From NCBI GenBank assembly GCA_003665825.1, contig QPFY01000002.1, forward strand, positions 248,001 through 312,000: a stretch of 64,000 nt of DNA. The letters run 5' to 3'. Origin of the DNA: Microbotryum silenes-acaulis. Its lineage: Eukaryota > Basidiomycota > Microbotryomycetes > Microbotryales > Microbotryaceae. The position numbers were made by a program, and so were the translations under genes. This document shows, piece by piece, positions 1 to 12,416 of the stretch. The notes below the pieces were generated by a model, which did no database searches, had not been told where the DNA came from, and worked only from the letters and a program-made list of their open reading frames with translations. How positions within the stretch are numbered: the stretch's first letter is position 1; each line of letters opens with the position of its first letter.

Positions 1-450
1 ATCAGGCCTCAGGCTACTCTTTTAGTAGTACCTTTGAGTGCGTACCGGGCATGCACATCCAGGTAAATTCATTGCACCGGAGCGCAAATGGTTGTCGGCG
101 CGCTTGCAAACAGGCACTAGGAGCTACCGGAGCATCCGGCAAAGCGAATTTGTAGACACTACCTGTTCAAGTGCACCCGACTCCAGGTAAATTGTACGGC
201 AGAGGTCCCTCATATTTTTATTAAGCCACCACTAACATCGCTACCGGATTGCCCTATTGGTAGCCGAGCCCTTCGGGCCGGACGCTGCACTTGATCTAAA
301 GCCTGCCCCGCTATGACCTATCAGTCGGCGGCGCAGCCAAGCTTTGCCACGAACACACACCATATCCAAGGCTGGTCGCTACTTCAACACTTCTTCCTCT
401 GAGATTGACCGGCCTTTAGTCGTGCTTACATCACAGCCGTGCCAGCCGGA

Positions 451-478
451 CTCGAGCAAATGGTCTCGAGCAAATGGT
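451..478. repeat. 14-bp perfect tandem duplication
   Basis: The unit CTCGAGCAAATGGT occurs twice head to tail (451-464 and 465-478) without mismatch. It lies in a gene-free stretch and looks like a recent slippage or end-joining duplication. Confidence 0.85.
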
Positions 479-1141
479 CATTCACGATTTATGATAATTG
501 CGGACTTAGCATCAGCCCTCTTCGAGCTAAATGCTCTCCGAGGCACGTCGTCGGCTTTGCCTGCTGTCGGAAATGAAAAAGGTCCTGGGAGGCGCCCCTT
601 AACCCGGTCATGATAAGCTTTATTTGACAGTGCTCGCCCTGAAGGGGTGTGGTGTACCTTCAGTCCGAATGAACCATCGGCCGAGGGAAGCTGCGAGATC
701 CGAGATCGCAAGTCCTTTGTCGAGCGCCGAGCACTATGCGCGGCGAATCAGTCGTTGCCTTTGATACTCTCTGACTATGACTTCAACTAGTAGCCCGACA
801 GGTGACAACAAAGAAAGCTAGGTGAGACTATTTCAAACATCTGGGGATCTTGTAGGGCTCTGGAGAATGAGACCACGATAGTGCTCTGCCTACACGCGAG
901 ATCATGAATGAGAAATATAGGCGACTGAAGGAGATCAGCGTTCGGCGCTCGGTTCAAGCCGTCATTAAAAACATTAAAAAAAAAAGTTTTCAAGTCAAAC
1001 CAATGTGGGTATTTGACAATTTTTTTGGCGTGGAAGACTTCCCAGTCTCGACTTTTGCTCTCCGAGATGTTCCGACTGCTGACCGACAGGAAAATTGGGC
1101 CGATCCTCACGGGTTATCGAGCATCTTGAGCTCCCAACCAG

Positions 1142-1175
1142 AAGAAAAAAAAAAAAAAAAAAAAGAAAAAAAAAA
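1142..1175 (+). repeat. A-rich homopolymer tract
   Basis: Twenty consecutive A residues (1145-1164), one G, then ten more A residues. It is preceded by no recognisable retroposon sequence, so calling it a poly(A) tail would be speculation. Confidence 0.8.
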
Positions 1176-2336
1176 CGAATGAAAAGCCCTGTGGCTCATA
1201 GAAACATGTGGCGAGGTTGATTGGAAAAGAAGCAGGCAGACCTTTTCGTCCACGTGATCGGCACCCAGTAGTCGTCCACGTAGACATAGCAGCTGTGGTT
1301 CGTGGCGATTGTGAAACCCACGTGACGAAGCTGCTAATTCCTACTAGAATCCAAGCGGCGAGCCCCTGCCTAGGCGACTTTCCTAATCAGGACGTGCGGC
1401 GGCGGCCTCAGGATTTCTCTCTCCGCGGAACCTGCCCAGCTTGGAGCCGCACTAATGTCCGAAGCAATTGGCAATATAGCTGAGGGTACTTCCCCCTTCC
1501 AATGCTTTGGCCGCGCATTAGGTAAGCGGAACGGTTGCGCACCCAACGCTCTTACTGACGTCAGAGTCGCTGTCGGCGCGTCGCCGCTATCATGGGGGGG
1601 CTGGAGCCTGCAGGTGCATGAGCAAGACTATGAGCAAAATAGCTCCTCAAGAATGGGCAAGGCAATGTGATGTGCTACATTTACCTAAAAAGGCACCGAA
1701 TAAGCATTACACGTCTTAGGAACGACGAACTACCTAGGCACGAGATGCCAAGGTGGGTGGTACCCTTCCAATCACCAGGAGAAGCCCGAGAAGGCCGAAG
1801 CAACTTAATGGTTAGTCGGATTTTGTAAGTCTCGCTCGCTCGCGCCCGCCGCGACCGCCTGTCTCGCACGCGCGACCTGATAACCCTGCAGCTCAACCTT
1901 CGACGCCGGTGATATTCCATCCTGCTTCGCGTCCTAGATCCTCGAACGCGAGACTCTCGATAGTCGACCGCTGGTAGGGAGATTTGATGCCGAGACAAGC
2001 ACTCTTCCTGCCGAAGTACCTGTGCGGTGGACATCCAAACTCGGACTAGACCTGGCTCAACTTGGCTTCAGCTCTACTGCGCACAAACCCCAAGCAGGGC
2101 CAGTTCAGGTCGGTGAGGCAATCTGAGGTGAAGATTTATGAAATTGAAAAAGAGTAGTATCTTTGCTTTGCTCAAAATGCTTTCATTCCAGCGAAACCCT
2201 TGCTCAACAAGTAAGCCTCTTGGATAAGGAAGAGAAAGAAGGATAGAAAACCGTCACTCGAGCTTGGTTGATACTGTTCTCAACACGCCGCTCTTGTGCA
2301 CGATCCCTCGCCCTTCCTTACTTCACATCGTTTTTT

Positions 2337-4429
2337 TCAATGAAAGAATCGGAAATCAGGATGGGTCTGACCCAACGGCGCGTCGTCCATCCCCTCTCTG
2401 TGCTTGCTCAACCCCTCTTTCCCGTCTAAGCTCGCCTTCTCATCCCTTTTAAGATTCTCCTTCGCTTGCCACCACCACAAGCCACCGCTCGTACCAATGA
2501 GGATGGCCGAGGTGCAGAGGTTCATGGCATTGCCTGGGATTTGACGCTGCCCAAACTTGGCGATGAAGGTCCACCCGGCCGCGACGCCGCCGAGGTTGGC
2601 GAAAAGGACGTTCAAGGCCAACGCACCGGCACGAGCTGTTTCGCTCGTGGTGTTGATAGCCGTCCAGGACAGGATCATTACGGCATTGGCGTGGACGGCA
2701 CCGATGAGGAAACAGGCCGCGTAGCGGACTTTTGCGTTCAGCGTCGCGATGAACATGATGTACGCCATGAGCATGACGCTCGAGCAGATCACGATGTAGA
2801 TGGCGCGCCTGCGTGTGCGGTACGAGAGGTAGGCGACGCCGAGGGTCCAGCAGATACCGACGGCATGAGGTGGTACGGTGAAGAGCTGCAGTGAGACGAC
2901 AGAACGGTGAGGGTAGATTGACTTGACGATCGAAGGGAGGAAGAACACCTGGCCCTCTGCGCACAGATGGTGAAAGTCGGAGAGTTAGCAGAGATTCGGG
3001 GCAAGACACAGTGAAGACAGGAGGCGTGACGAACGGCCAGTCAGATTGTTGCACGTATTGAGCAAGGCGCACACGATTGCGGTCTTATTGAACATTCCTT
3101 GAAGGTAGAGCCGCTTTGATGCCTTGTCGATCAATGTGGTGGCGCCGACGTTCTCCGACTTGACTCGATTCACCGCGAGCTCCTTTTCGTCCGCCGACAA
3201 CCACGTCGCCGTTTCTGGACTGGCGGTCATGACGAACCAGGCCATGATACTGACACCGATCGTGATGAAACCTTCCTGTGGGGTACATAGCGGATGGAGG
3301 TGTCAGGATGTGGTGTCGGAACTCTGCTGCATCAGATCTCTGCGTTCTGCTCGACGTACAGCAAAGAAGATCAATCGCCAACTATGGACCATTCCAAAGG
3401 GGCGGGCTTGTATGAGACCACTGGCAAGTAGACCTACGAGTGTTCGAGAGTTCAGTTTCCGCCGTGCAGGAAGAATCTAACTGGGTCCTTTCTCACCTCC
3501 GAATGCCCCCGAGACCGGACTCGCCACACTGCCGGAACGAGTGAAGCATTAACATCCCAACGCCCCACCTTGCCGCTCATCGTTCCCACTCACCTAAACG
3601 AGGCGATCCTAACCGCCAGCTCATCCTTCCTATACCATCGCGACATGTAGTAAACCGACCCCGGGATCAAAGCGCTTTCGCACACGCCCAAGATGAATCG
3701 TAAGCCCATCATTTGGCCGAACGTCTTGGCGAACGCATTGGCGACGGAGAAGATGCCGAAGAGGAGGGTGATACAGGGGAGGAAGCGCGAGGGACCGAAG
3801 ACTTTGCAGAGGTAGTTGCCGGGAATTTCGGTAACGAGGTATCCGACTGGAGACATCAAAGAGGGGCACGGTTGAGTTCGAATGCACTGATGCGTGTGGA
3901 CCTTTGACGATCGTCGAAAGAAACTTAAGATCACTTACTGTAAAAACTCGTAACGAGCAAGTTGAAACTACAATATTATTTCGGAACATCAGCGATCCCC
4001 TTAGGTCGGCCGAGCTGTCCGAGACGGACGATGCTTCAGGGGCTCACTCATAAATCCCCGTCATCTGAAGGTCTTTCTCCATCCCAGCGATTCGGGCATT
4101 CGCCACGTTCGCACGGTCAACTAGGTGACAGGAGACTTATTAGTGGCCTGTTATCTCCCGAGAGTGCCTGTTGTTAAGCTCGGGGACTTACTGAACGAAA
4201 ATAAGCACATGAGAAATACAGGCGCGATCACGCGTCGATCAATCTTGCGCCTCAGGGCCTGAAAAACTACTTGAATGTCAGCGAGGGAAAAGCTCGAATC
4301 AAGATACATCGGATTCCCGACAGGACAACTCACCGTCTCGGCTCGGACATCTACGTATGGCTCTACGCCTGAGTTTGAGGAAAAGGGGGCAGTATTTAGC
4401 TCTACGAAAGGTGGCCGACTCATTCGCAA
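2337..4429 (-). CDS. MFS transporter, allantoate permease (Dal5/TNA1) family
   Basis: Plasma-membrane anion/organic-acid:proton symporter of the major facilitator superfamily; the substrate (allantoate, nicotinate, vitamin or similar) cannot be read from sequence. Nine exons join in frame to about 494 residues, the usual family length: 4334-4429, 4192-4258, 4048-4120, 3939-3967, 3594-3846, 3497-3528, 3360-3433, 3035-3275 and 2337-2956. Diagnostic segments are ALRRKIDRR before helix 1, FSFIDRANVANAR at its end, GYLVTEIPGN in helix 2, MGLRFILGVCE, the WYRKDE loop, and WRLIFF followed by EGFITIG. Most introns have GT...AG ends and are short; one donor is a weaker GTTCGT. The start at 4429 is the least certain point because the N-terminus is not conserved; the rest looks intact. 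Confidence 0.88.
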
Positions 4430-5215
4430 GCGGACGCGAAAGCACGTCGACCGCTTCGAGTTGACCTACCGAGCTGTTCAACGAGCCCGACCTTGGAGTC
4501 GCCACTGGTGGGCACCGATCGAGCATCGGGTGCATCCAAGGTGGAATGAATGGACGATGGCATGACGGGAGAGGTGTCGTCGCTGGGCTGAGCGAAAGGC
4601 ATAAGGGAGCGAAACAGGGCGACGCAGCGGACGGGTCGGGGGTACGTGCGGTAATAGGAGAAGGCGGCGGTACGAGGGCCGAGCTGCGACAAGGGACATG
4701 GGCGTGCCTCGGCCCGAGGGAAGATCGGCGCCTCGGCCCCCACATCGTGCGAACATGTGTTTGATGGCCGTGCACGTTCGTTCTAGATAAGTTCGATTGT
4801 ATATAGCCGACATTTAACTCGAGCATGATATCTAACAGGGATGGGCTGTTCCCACTCCGGTGCGCACCGGAGTCCCTAACGAGTAGAGTTAAAAATTCGG
4901 TACCCGGTGCAGCTGGTCGGTCTCAACGTGAATGAAACACATGCGACCCAAAAGGTTCCGCGGTCTTTCCCTGATCGAGGTCAAGGATTTGTTCGAGCCC
5001 GTCCGCATGACGATCTACATGTGCGTCCGTCACTTGCCTCGAAGTCGCCGTCCAAATGGATTTGACCCGGGTGTTTTGTCATCGTTCGGATCCACTGAGC
5101 TAGCCAGATCCTCGTGATCAAATGTGAGCAACTGGTCTTACGTTGGGTTCCAACCATCCTGGGTTGGGCCAGACCTGGTGCACCGCAACAAATGAAGACG
5201 TTCAACCGCATCAGC
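4430..5215. other. Intergenic region upstream of the MFS gene
   Basis: This is the 5' flank of the MFS gene and the 3' flank of the IMP1 gene. ORFs of 70-175 codons overlap one another on both strands and show no domains. The one structured element is a perfect 20-bp palindrome at 4854-4873. Confidence 0.5.
4854..4873. repeat. Perfect 20-bp palindrome
   Basis: ACTCCGGTGCGCACCGGAGT equals its own reverse complement over all 20 bases. It lies about 425 bp upstream of the presumed MFS start. It could be a dimeric regulator site (it contains inverted CGG triplets of the kind bound by Zn2Cys6 factors) or a cruciform-forming sequence; the function is inferred only. Confidence 0.75.
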
Positions 5216-5902
5216 TCAAAAATCCTTCTCCTCCCCCAACATTGTCCCACTTTTCGCCAGGTATCCTCGAAAAAGAAAACCTACCCTAGCCACAACCTTC
5301 CCTCTCAACAATCCAAGCGGTACGGGTCCATAATCTCTCGAATCCGTCGAGTTGCTCATATTATCCCCGGCCAACCAAACATGTCCTTTCGGGACCTCGC
5401 AATACTCGACTTTGCCCAACCTCCGTTCCCCGCTCGGGTCGACGCATATGCTATCCCCTGGGACACCAATGACGCGTTTGAGAATTTGGTGGGACGGGTC
5501 CAAGGGTGAGATGGCGGAGACGAGGGTGCCTCGGGTTGGGGGGGATAGACGGAGAAGGAGAGGAGAGTTGAGGATGTAGTTGCCTCGATGGGATAGAGTT
5601 GGGTACATCGATGCTCCGGAGCACTGGGGAGGACATTCGACATTGTTGAGTGGGACAATGACAGCGACTTGTACTCAAGACGAGGACCTCACGGGACGAA
5701 TCTCGGCGATGTACTCGTTAAAGAGGTGCACGCCGCAAATGACCTGCACAGTCCCGTCACGCGACGACGACGTCAGCTCCAGACCACTACACAAGATGAG
5801 CAAACATACCTGAGCAGTCCGAATACAGAATCTCCCCACTTTCCTCGCATCGAGCCTGCTCGCTCTCGTCTTGATCGACATGCTCCGTCGATCGGATTCC
5901 AA
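5216..5902 (-). CDS. IMP1: Mitochondrial inner membrane protease subunit 1
   Basis: Type I signal peptidase family (S26) enzyme that removes sorting signals from proteins delivered to the mitochondrial intermembrane space. Three exons (5810-5902, 5693-5743, 5216-5623) give 183 residues, close to yeast Imp1. The catalytic serine lies in GASMYPTL (about residue 53). The catalytic lysine lies in KRVIGVPGD (about residue 97), followed by the family box GDNMSNSTDSRDYGPV. The N-terminal exons encode the short hydrophobic membrane region ending in HLFNEYIAEIRP. Introns have canonical GTATGT and GTGAGG donors. A second in-frame ATG at about 5881 is an alternative start. The residues needed for catalysis are present and no break is seen. 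Confidence 0.93.
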
Positions 5903-6162
5903 GCGAGAAAGGAAGGCTGCCGATGTGGGGTCACTGGGGTGGACGAACGAGAGAGCCTCACACGGGATCGCGCGGATCGACTGCCGGCTGGCTCAGCTCG
6001 AGGTAAGCCCAAACATTTAGTTGCAATTTCGAATGATCATGATCGTGTTGTAGGAAGAAGGGAAAGACAGAGAAACACAGCAACATAAAAGAGAACGGAA
6101 CGAAGATGTTAAAGAAAGAAGCAGGATGAGTGCCAGATCATGCTTCCCCCCGGGTGTTCCGA

Positions 6163-9100
6163 TCATTCGTCCGCCTCATCCGGCCCAACCGAATCCCCCT
6201 CATCGAGTTCATGATCCCAGTTCAACCACTCGCCATACATATTTGGTGTCTCTCCCCGAACAAAAGCCTCGAACGTCCTCTTCAACACCGCGCTCCAACT
6301 CAAATCCTTCGCATCCGCCTCAACATCCTCATCGGCCCATTCCATGCTCTCGAAATCCTTCTCGTCGTCACCCCATTTCGGAATGGGGATCGCTTGCTTC
6401 TCCTCCCCCTTCTTTCTCCCTTTGCCACTGTCCCCACCCTCACCCTCCTCGGAAGCCTCCTCCATACTCTCTAGTTGGGCTTTTCTCACTCGTCCCCTCG
6501 CGATCCTCTCACCCTTGACGAACCTCTCCCCCAAATCAGGCCAATTCCTCGCCGCATCGAACGGGATCCACCAGAAGTTGTGGAAGTGGTACGAGAAGGC
6601 GCCCTTGAAGAAACCGTCGAACCCGAGCGCGTTGGGAGCGGCGTTCGTTTCAGCGGGGGTTTCGAAGAAGTCCTCAAAGCGTTGGAAGTAAGGGAACGCG
6701 GGGCGGTCTCGTTGGTAGTATTCGCTGTGTTGGGGGTTCAAGACGGTCGTCGCGTGTCAGTTTCCAGATCATGGTCGTCATGGAACCAGGCGTTCCGTCG
6801 CACTTACGTGTTCAACCAAGCCGGATCGAACAACGCGTCAGGCAACCTCAACAACAACCCTTCAACTCCCGCATCCTTGGTATACCGACTGATGGTCATG
6901 GGATGGAAATCCAAATCGTTCGCGACCGCGGTCCTAAACAAGAAATTGCCCAAAGCCGATCCTCTTTGCATTTTGAGAACGGCGGTGTTGTACTTTTCCA
7001 ACCTCGACCATCGGTATGCAAACGCGCCGTGCCAGTTAAACAATTCTTCCCAATCGCGCAAGAGGATCGTATCGGCGTCGAGGTAGACGCCTCCGAAGCG
7101 GTGGGTCAGGACGAAACGCGCCATATCAGAAAGGACGACGGTCAATCGATCGTACTTGTGACTCGTCGATCCGACCCTCTCGAACAACTCGTCCTTACTC
7201 GTCGACGATGTTGGACTTGAAGCTTGCGTCGCATCCCCAGTCGAAGTTCCCACCATTGTCGAGTTGGCCTCAAGTTCCCTCGCTTCGGCCAATTTGGCCT
7301 CGGCTTGTACAACATTAGGATCGGCATCAGGAGCGGCGGCATCGACGACCTCCTTTTCCGCTTCCAACACCTTGTCCTCCCTATCGTCAACGACGAGTTG
7401 AGCATCCCCGCTCCCATCGGCATTCGATCTCTTCTTCTCCTCACCATTGACCTTGTCCCCCGCTTTAGCCAAAGGATTGGCACCGTACTTGACCCCACCT
7501 GAATTGAACAGGCCCATCTCCCTCCACCCTTTCATTTCCTCGACCCCATCCAATTGTTCGGTCGTATTCCACAACCTGAACTTGACGACGTCGCCGAACC
7601 GAGGGTGCAACAACGGCGCGGACCAAGGGTTGTTGGCGAGGTCCTTCCTCATTTTGGAAACGGCGTGTTGGTCGGGGAGACTCGAGGCTGCGCCGGGATT
7701 GATCCAGATCCAAAGTTGGGGACGACAGACGTTGGGCTCGGGTTTCAAGCCCATCTTGCGATCGAGGCCGAGGTGTTGGGTGTAGAGGAACGACAAGGCG
7801 GCTGAGTAAGGTTTGTCCGTGAAGGGGCCGGCCCAGAAGATGTGGAAGAGATGCGGGTAGTCAGGGTCGCACGCTGGATCGGCGGAAGGGTGAGAAGAGT
7901 GGCGTTTTCGAGCGACGCGAACAAAATCGGGATCGTCCTGCGCCGGTGAGGCTTGGGCCGATGCCGCCGTCAACGTCAGCTGTTGTCGACTCGCCAAAGC
8001 CGCTTCGAAAGCCGATGCCGTGGAGCTGAGCAAGGCCGTCATGTCCGCTCGATGCCTCTCGACGACCTCCCTAGCCAACCTCGTCGATCCCGTCGAACTC
8101 GCGAGTGAAGGGGCGAGCGAGAGGAACGTCGTTCGCCACGCTGACATGTCCCCCCTCCTCAGCGGTGTCTCCAACCCTCCGTTGATCCTCAACACCTCGA
8201 GACAGTCGCGTACGTATTGCCGTGTCGAGAAGTCGCAATGGTCCATGACGACGTCCATGTCGAGGGCCGAACCGATCAGCGGTCGCGGTGGGTAAGAACG
8301 ACGTTTCCCCCCTCCCGCTAGAGGCAATTCGATGTATTCTCGTCCAGGACCGATCGGAATCAGCTCGGCTCTGGGTGGCGTCGTGATCTGTGCATCCTTC
8401 GGATGCTCCCTGGGCGACGAAGTCTTGCCCGCTGCCGTCGTTTCCAACTCGGCACGTAACCTCGATTGCTCCCTCTCCTTCCTCAGCTGTAGGGGTGTTT
8501 TGGGTGCCAATCCAGGGTTCTCGATCTTGATCGATCGCACCGGTTCGACCTCCTCCCCACTCCTAGAAGGCACCTCGACTTGCGCCAACGGCCCATCAAC
8601 GGGTCGCGACGACGGGTAATTCCCACTCGCAATCTCCCACCTCCACACGCGTTCAATTTCGTCCGAATCAAAGACCAAAGTCGACGGTTCGCTCGATGCG
8701 TACGAGTCCTTGTGGAAGAAGAGTCGCGCAAGTGGTCGGACCATCCATTTGAACCCTAGGAGTAGGAGCAGGAAGCACGCCAAGGCGGTGCCCAGAATGG
8801 CGATGATGATCCTGAGTGCCGAGGTTGGTGTCGTCGCGACCGATGAGGTCGTTCCGTTCGATCCTACGGCGCCGATGTCACTGTTTGTCCTCCTCTTGGT
8901 CAAACTCAGATAGCCCGAAGACGAGGCGGCCCCCATTCGTAGGAATGGCCACGGTCTCGAAGGATGGAGCAAGGTAAAGACGGGGATGACGAGTTCTCGC
9001 GGTGAGCCGGGGGAGGCTGAGCCGAACGCGGGCGGTGCTTTACTGCCGAGCGGTATGCGCACGGGGGTGAACAGTCTCGATATCCTCGGAGGTGGACGGT

Positions 9101-9263
9101 AATTTTGTACGTTCGCGTACGAGAGCGCGATCTTCTCGGCGACGGCGCCGAGTGGGGGGGAGCTGCCGCCGAAGCGGTTCGGAGTCGAGGCGCCGGAGCG
9201 GGGCGGGGTAGTGAAGGTCGGCAGCTGAGGTGAGGCCGGACGACTGAGCGAGTGGATCGCCAT
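6163..9263 (-). CDS. Type II membrane glycosyltransferase with DXD motif (GT32-like)
   Basis: Probably a Golgi glycosyltransferase. Two exons (6808-9263 and 6163-6724, separated by an 83-nt GTAAGT...CAG intron) give about 1,005 residues. A cytosolic N-terminus of about 140 residues precedes one membrane span (roughly residues 145-175, IIIAILGTALACFLLLLLGF). A long low-complexity stem follows, then the catalytic part: LFHIFWAGPFTDKPY, LWIWINPG, and RFVLTHRFGGVYLDADTILL, whose DAD is the metal/nucleotide-sugar DXD. The second exon (EYYQRDRPAFPYFQRF onward) continues the fold and ends in an acidic tail. The DXD context matches the 'glycosyltransferase sugar-binding region containing DXD' family. 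Donor and acceptor sugars are not predictable. An insertion rich in Ala/Glu/Asp sits just before the DXD block. Confidence 0.82.
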
Positions 9264-10529
9264 TGTGGTGATCGTAGTTCAGATGCAAAACAGGTGAGGG
9301 TGTGTCGTGCACGGTGGACGTGGTGGGCGTGGTGAGCGTGGTGTCGTAGGAGTGGGCGTCTGTGTCTGTGTGGTTGCAGAGGGTCCGAGCTCGAGAAAGC
9401 GGTTCGAGCGCTGCGAACGTCGAGCGACGGATGAGATCGACCGAACGCCCGCGCCGGCTATAGGGGTCGTCAGGAGAAGCAGGAGAAGCAAAAGAGAAGC
9501 GCTTTGTCTTGGACAGATAGACCTGGTTCCCAATAGAACAGGAGGTGCGGTCAGTACACAGTAAGGTCGAGCGTTGAGCTCGTGCTCGCTCGTGCTCGCT
9601 CGTGCTCGTCTGCCCGCCTTGGCGCGAGCATCGAACACCCGACATCCTCGGCGATGCGCGAACTGAACGGCATGCACAAACCTCCGCCGCACCACTTGGG
9701 AAGAAGTGACCCATCCCCAAGCAGAGCAGAAGCAGCTCTACGTGATTTGGTTCGATCATGGCATCATCTCCAATTGCTTCCCTTCCCCTTCTCCCTCCCC
9801 TCTCCCCGCGTCGCACGGGCCTTCTCCTCCCGGCCATTTCTCTTGGCGATCAGCGACACGCTAACCCAATTCCAAAGCTCACCTCTTTCTGTGTAAAGGT
9901 GTATCGAGCGTAACCAGTCGTTTCCCTCCTCCTTCCTCGCAGGGTCCACTGCGTCGACGACCCTCTGTGGGCCTTGCGGAGTGGTGTGGGGTGCTTGTCT
10001 TGGAAAGAGGTCGGTGTCGGTGACGAACCCCAAACTGCACGCTGCACGCTGCACGCGCGACAGATTTTGGTGGATGTGTGGAGACGCGCTTGCTGTGCAG
10101 TACTAGTGAGAAAGAGAAAGAAAGTGAGAGCAAGAACGCGCGCGTGTTCACGCTAATGCTTGCTCGCGTTCGCCCAGGTTCGCCAGCCTGGCAGGGTTCG
10201 CCCCGGTTTCATCGCGTTCGCGGCCGAGTCGCCCCGGTTTCGTAGGGTCAGTACGGCCCACGGCAATGTGTTCACGTTGTGGCCGAGAAGGCGGAGGTGG
10301 TCGACAAGAATGACAGTGTGACAGTCGGGGGTATATTACTCTTCTTCTTTTGGGGGATAAGGCACTACATGCAAACAACAACCTTGCGATAACATCCCCC
10401 TTGTAGATTAGCACACAAGGGGTGCGACGAACGACTAACGATCGATCGGTCGACGTCCCCCTCTTCATGCCTTCCATTTTTCTACTTTTGGTGCTCCTTC
10501 TTCTGCTTTATCACATCAAAGGCCGGTCT
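9264..10529. other. Intergenic region between the glycosyltransferase and CET1 genes
   Basis: This is the 5' flank of the glycosyltransferase and the 3' flank of the triphosphatase gene. It is pyrimidine-rich near 9770-9850. It contains short tandem repeats: about three copies of a 10-bp CGTGCTCGCT unit around 9582-9610 and an 8-bp GCACGCTG-type repeat near 10036-10060. ORFs here (up to 265 codons, reading into the gene antisense or in other frames) are Arg/Ser-rich, with no domain. Confidence 0.5.
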
Positions 10530-12416
10530 TCAAGGATCGCCTGCGTTCCGAATCAACATCCCTGTCGCAGAAAACGAGGTCAGTCAAACGAAACCACCCC
10601 CACCACCCAAACCACCCAAACTCACGAATGTTATTCAAGAACGCCTGCACCATATCCAAATACCGACTCTCCCCCCCTTCCAACTCCTTCTCCTTCTCCA
10701 CCAACAATTTTTTCACCTCGACGAACTCGACTTCCAATTCGTGCAGGATCGGCTTGTTGGGTTGCGAGACTTGGGTCAGATCGATTTGGAACCCTTGGTG
10801 CGTATAGGTCATGCGGTCTTTGAAGCGGGTCAGGTGGGCGTTGGGTGAGGAATTGGGGGGGAGGGTAGCTGGACGGGATGGAAGTAGATTAGCGAACGAG
10901 GTCGGCTTTTTTTCGGAAAAGCGAACGAAGGAACTCACCCGGCAATTCGGTACTAACCGAAATCCTCCAATCAAAGCACCTCTTTGGACTCGCGATGTTC
11001 ATATCCGCCAACCTCGTCTTCTCCACCACCCTCAACACCTTCCCTTCCGGACCCTTCCCCTGTGTCGTCACGCGGACTTTTCCGCCTCCTCCATGGGGTG
11101 AGTTGTGGAACGAGTCTGTTTCCCGTGTGTGCACGTATCGAACGGGGGAGGTGAGACAACCTTCGGAGGCGGATTCTTCCACGCGCGAGTTGAGAAGGAC
11201 GTTGTATGATTTGTGTTGGTTCTGCAGCAAGGGAGACTTGGTCGTTTTTTAGCCAAACAATTGAGCCAACTTGGTGGTGGGATTTCGGGACTGACGAGGG
11301 TCATGTTGCTGACGAAGCGCGTGTTGGAATCGTCCATGATGACTGCAAAGAAGAAATTATGCAATCAGCACAATGATTCTTCTCCGATAGAGCTCGACCC
11401 TCCAGGACTGACTGTGCTCGATCGGCGTTGGCAAGCTGAACCGGGTCTGGTTCTTGTACCTTATATCGACCAGTAGGCCCACCTTGGCTTCAATCTGATC
11501 ACCCAAGTGATGTATTTTAGTGACCACCCTTTCCCCATCTTCCGTTGGGAGAACTGACCTCGACGACATTCCAATCCAAACCCTGACAGAAACCCCATAA
11601 CCAGTCCGCGACCTCCCGCGTGAACTCGTCGATCGGCTCGACGTTGAAGATACTCGGTTCCAACGTGTTCTGTGGTGGCGGTGGTGGTGGCGGTGGTTTG
11701 GGTTTCGGAATGGGAGCTGGTGGGGGGATGGGTGCGGGTGCTGCTATTGTTCCAAAGGCTGGGGCTGTAGCCAGACTGAGACCGGAGGACGAGGTCGGTC
11801 GACTGTTGGACGTGGCCGAGCTGATGGAAGCTGACCTAGACCGTTGTGGTGATGGAGCGGCGTAGAGTTGGGATGAGGAAGTGAGGGAGGGGGATCGGGA
11901 AAGATGAGGGGTCGTCGGTGTCATGGACGAAGCGGGGCGGGTCGAACTCGGCGGTCGCATCGGCGCGACTGCTGTGCTCGATGCGCTCGCGGTCGGCGTA
12001 TGCGAGCGTTGTCCGAGTCCAGAAGGGTGGTGCGTCGCCAATGTTGACGACGAGTTGGCATCGTACGAATCCACTCTGGCCCTCTTGCGGTGGGAGTAGT
12101 CCTCCGTGCGTGGAGAAGGGCCACCAGCCGACTCGACCTGGTGATGCGGTGGCTGTTGCTGCTGCTCTCCGTAAGGGTCCTGCGAGTCCGACCCTGACCC
12201 CAGTTCAGTTGGTTCGACGGAGAAGTAATTGTCCAGTCGATTCGAACTCGAGGATGGGTCGTGCGATGAGTCTGTATCGTGGCCTTCGTCGTGGTCGTTC
12301 AACAACAGGCTGATGGACGGCGACTGGCTCGGGCGACGGACGGGAGTCATGCTTTTCGGTGGGTGGGTGCGAGTGGGTGTGGGTGTGGGTGTGTGGGCCT
12401 GTGAGCGTCTATGCAA
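10530..12416 (-). CDS. CET1: mRNA 5'-triphosphatase (mRNA capping enzyme beta subunit)
   Basis: Removes the gamma phosphate from nascent pre-mRNA as the first step of cap synthesis in the nucleus. It belongs to the metal-dependent tunnel-fold family of fungi. Six exons (11559-12416, 11413-11494, 11296-11342, 10939-11221, 10626-10868, 10530-10561) join in frame to about 514 residues. The first about 230 residues are Ser/Pro/Gln-rich and disordered. The catalytic part begins at IFNVEPIDEFTREVADW. Motif A reads IEAKVG. Later blocks are RFVSNMTL, CFDWRISVSTE, RFKDRMTYTHQGFQIDLTQV and motif C ELEVEF. The glutamates of motifs A and C that bind metal are present. The last exon codes only NIRMLIRNAGDP. 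An inner ATG at about 12350 is an alternative start. Confidence 0.92.

Larger units (their letters stand above)
1..2336. other. Intergenic region, no supportable gene
   Basis: Six-frame reading gives only short ORFs (up to about 117 codons) without recognisable domains or a set of splice-compatible exons. The sequence is less GC-rich than the gene-bearing parts of the window. It contains a perfect 14-bp tandem duplication and an A-rich tract, listed separately. It could be a decayed mobile element, the 3' flank of a gene outside the window, or simple spacer; nothing in it decides between these. Confidence 0.6.

Noticed and set aside
1142..1175. Poly(A) tract as the tail of a LINE or retroposed gene
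   Set aside because: No retrotransposon or processed-gene sequence was recognised upstream and no flanking duplication was found.
2449..3072. 207-codon minus-strand ORF inside the MFS gene
   Set aside because: A different reading frame of the same exons; the transporter helices are in the other frame and join to upstream exons.
9040..9837. 265-codon minus-strand ORF upstream of the glycosyltransferase start
   Set aside because: Arg/Ser-rich frame overlapping the true N-terminus in another phase; the glycosyltransferase start and membrane span lie in the other frame.
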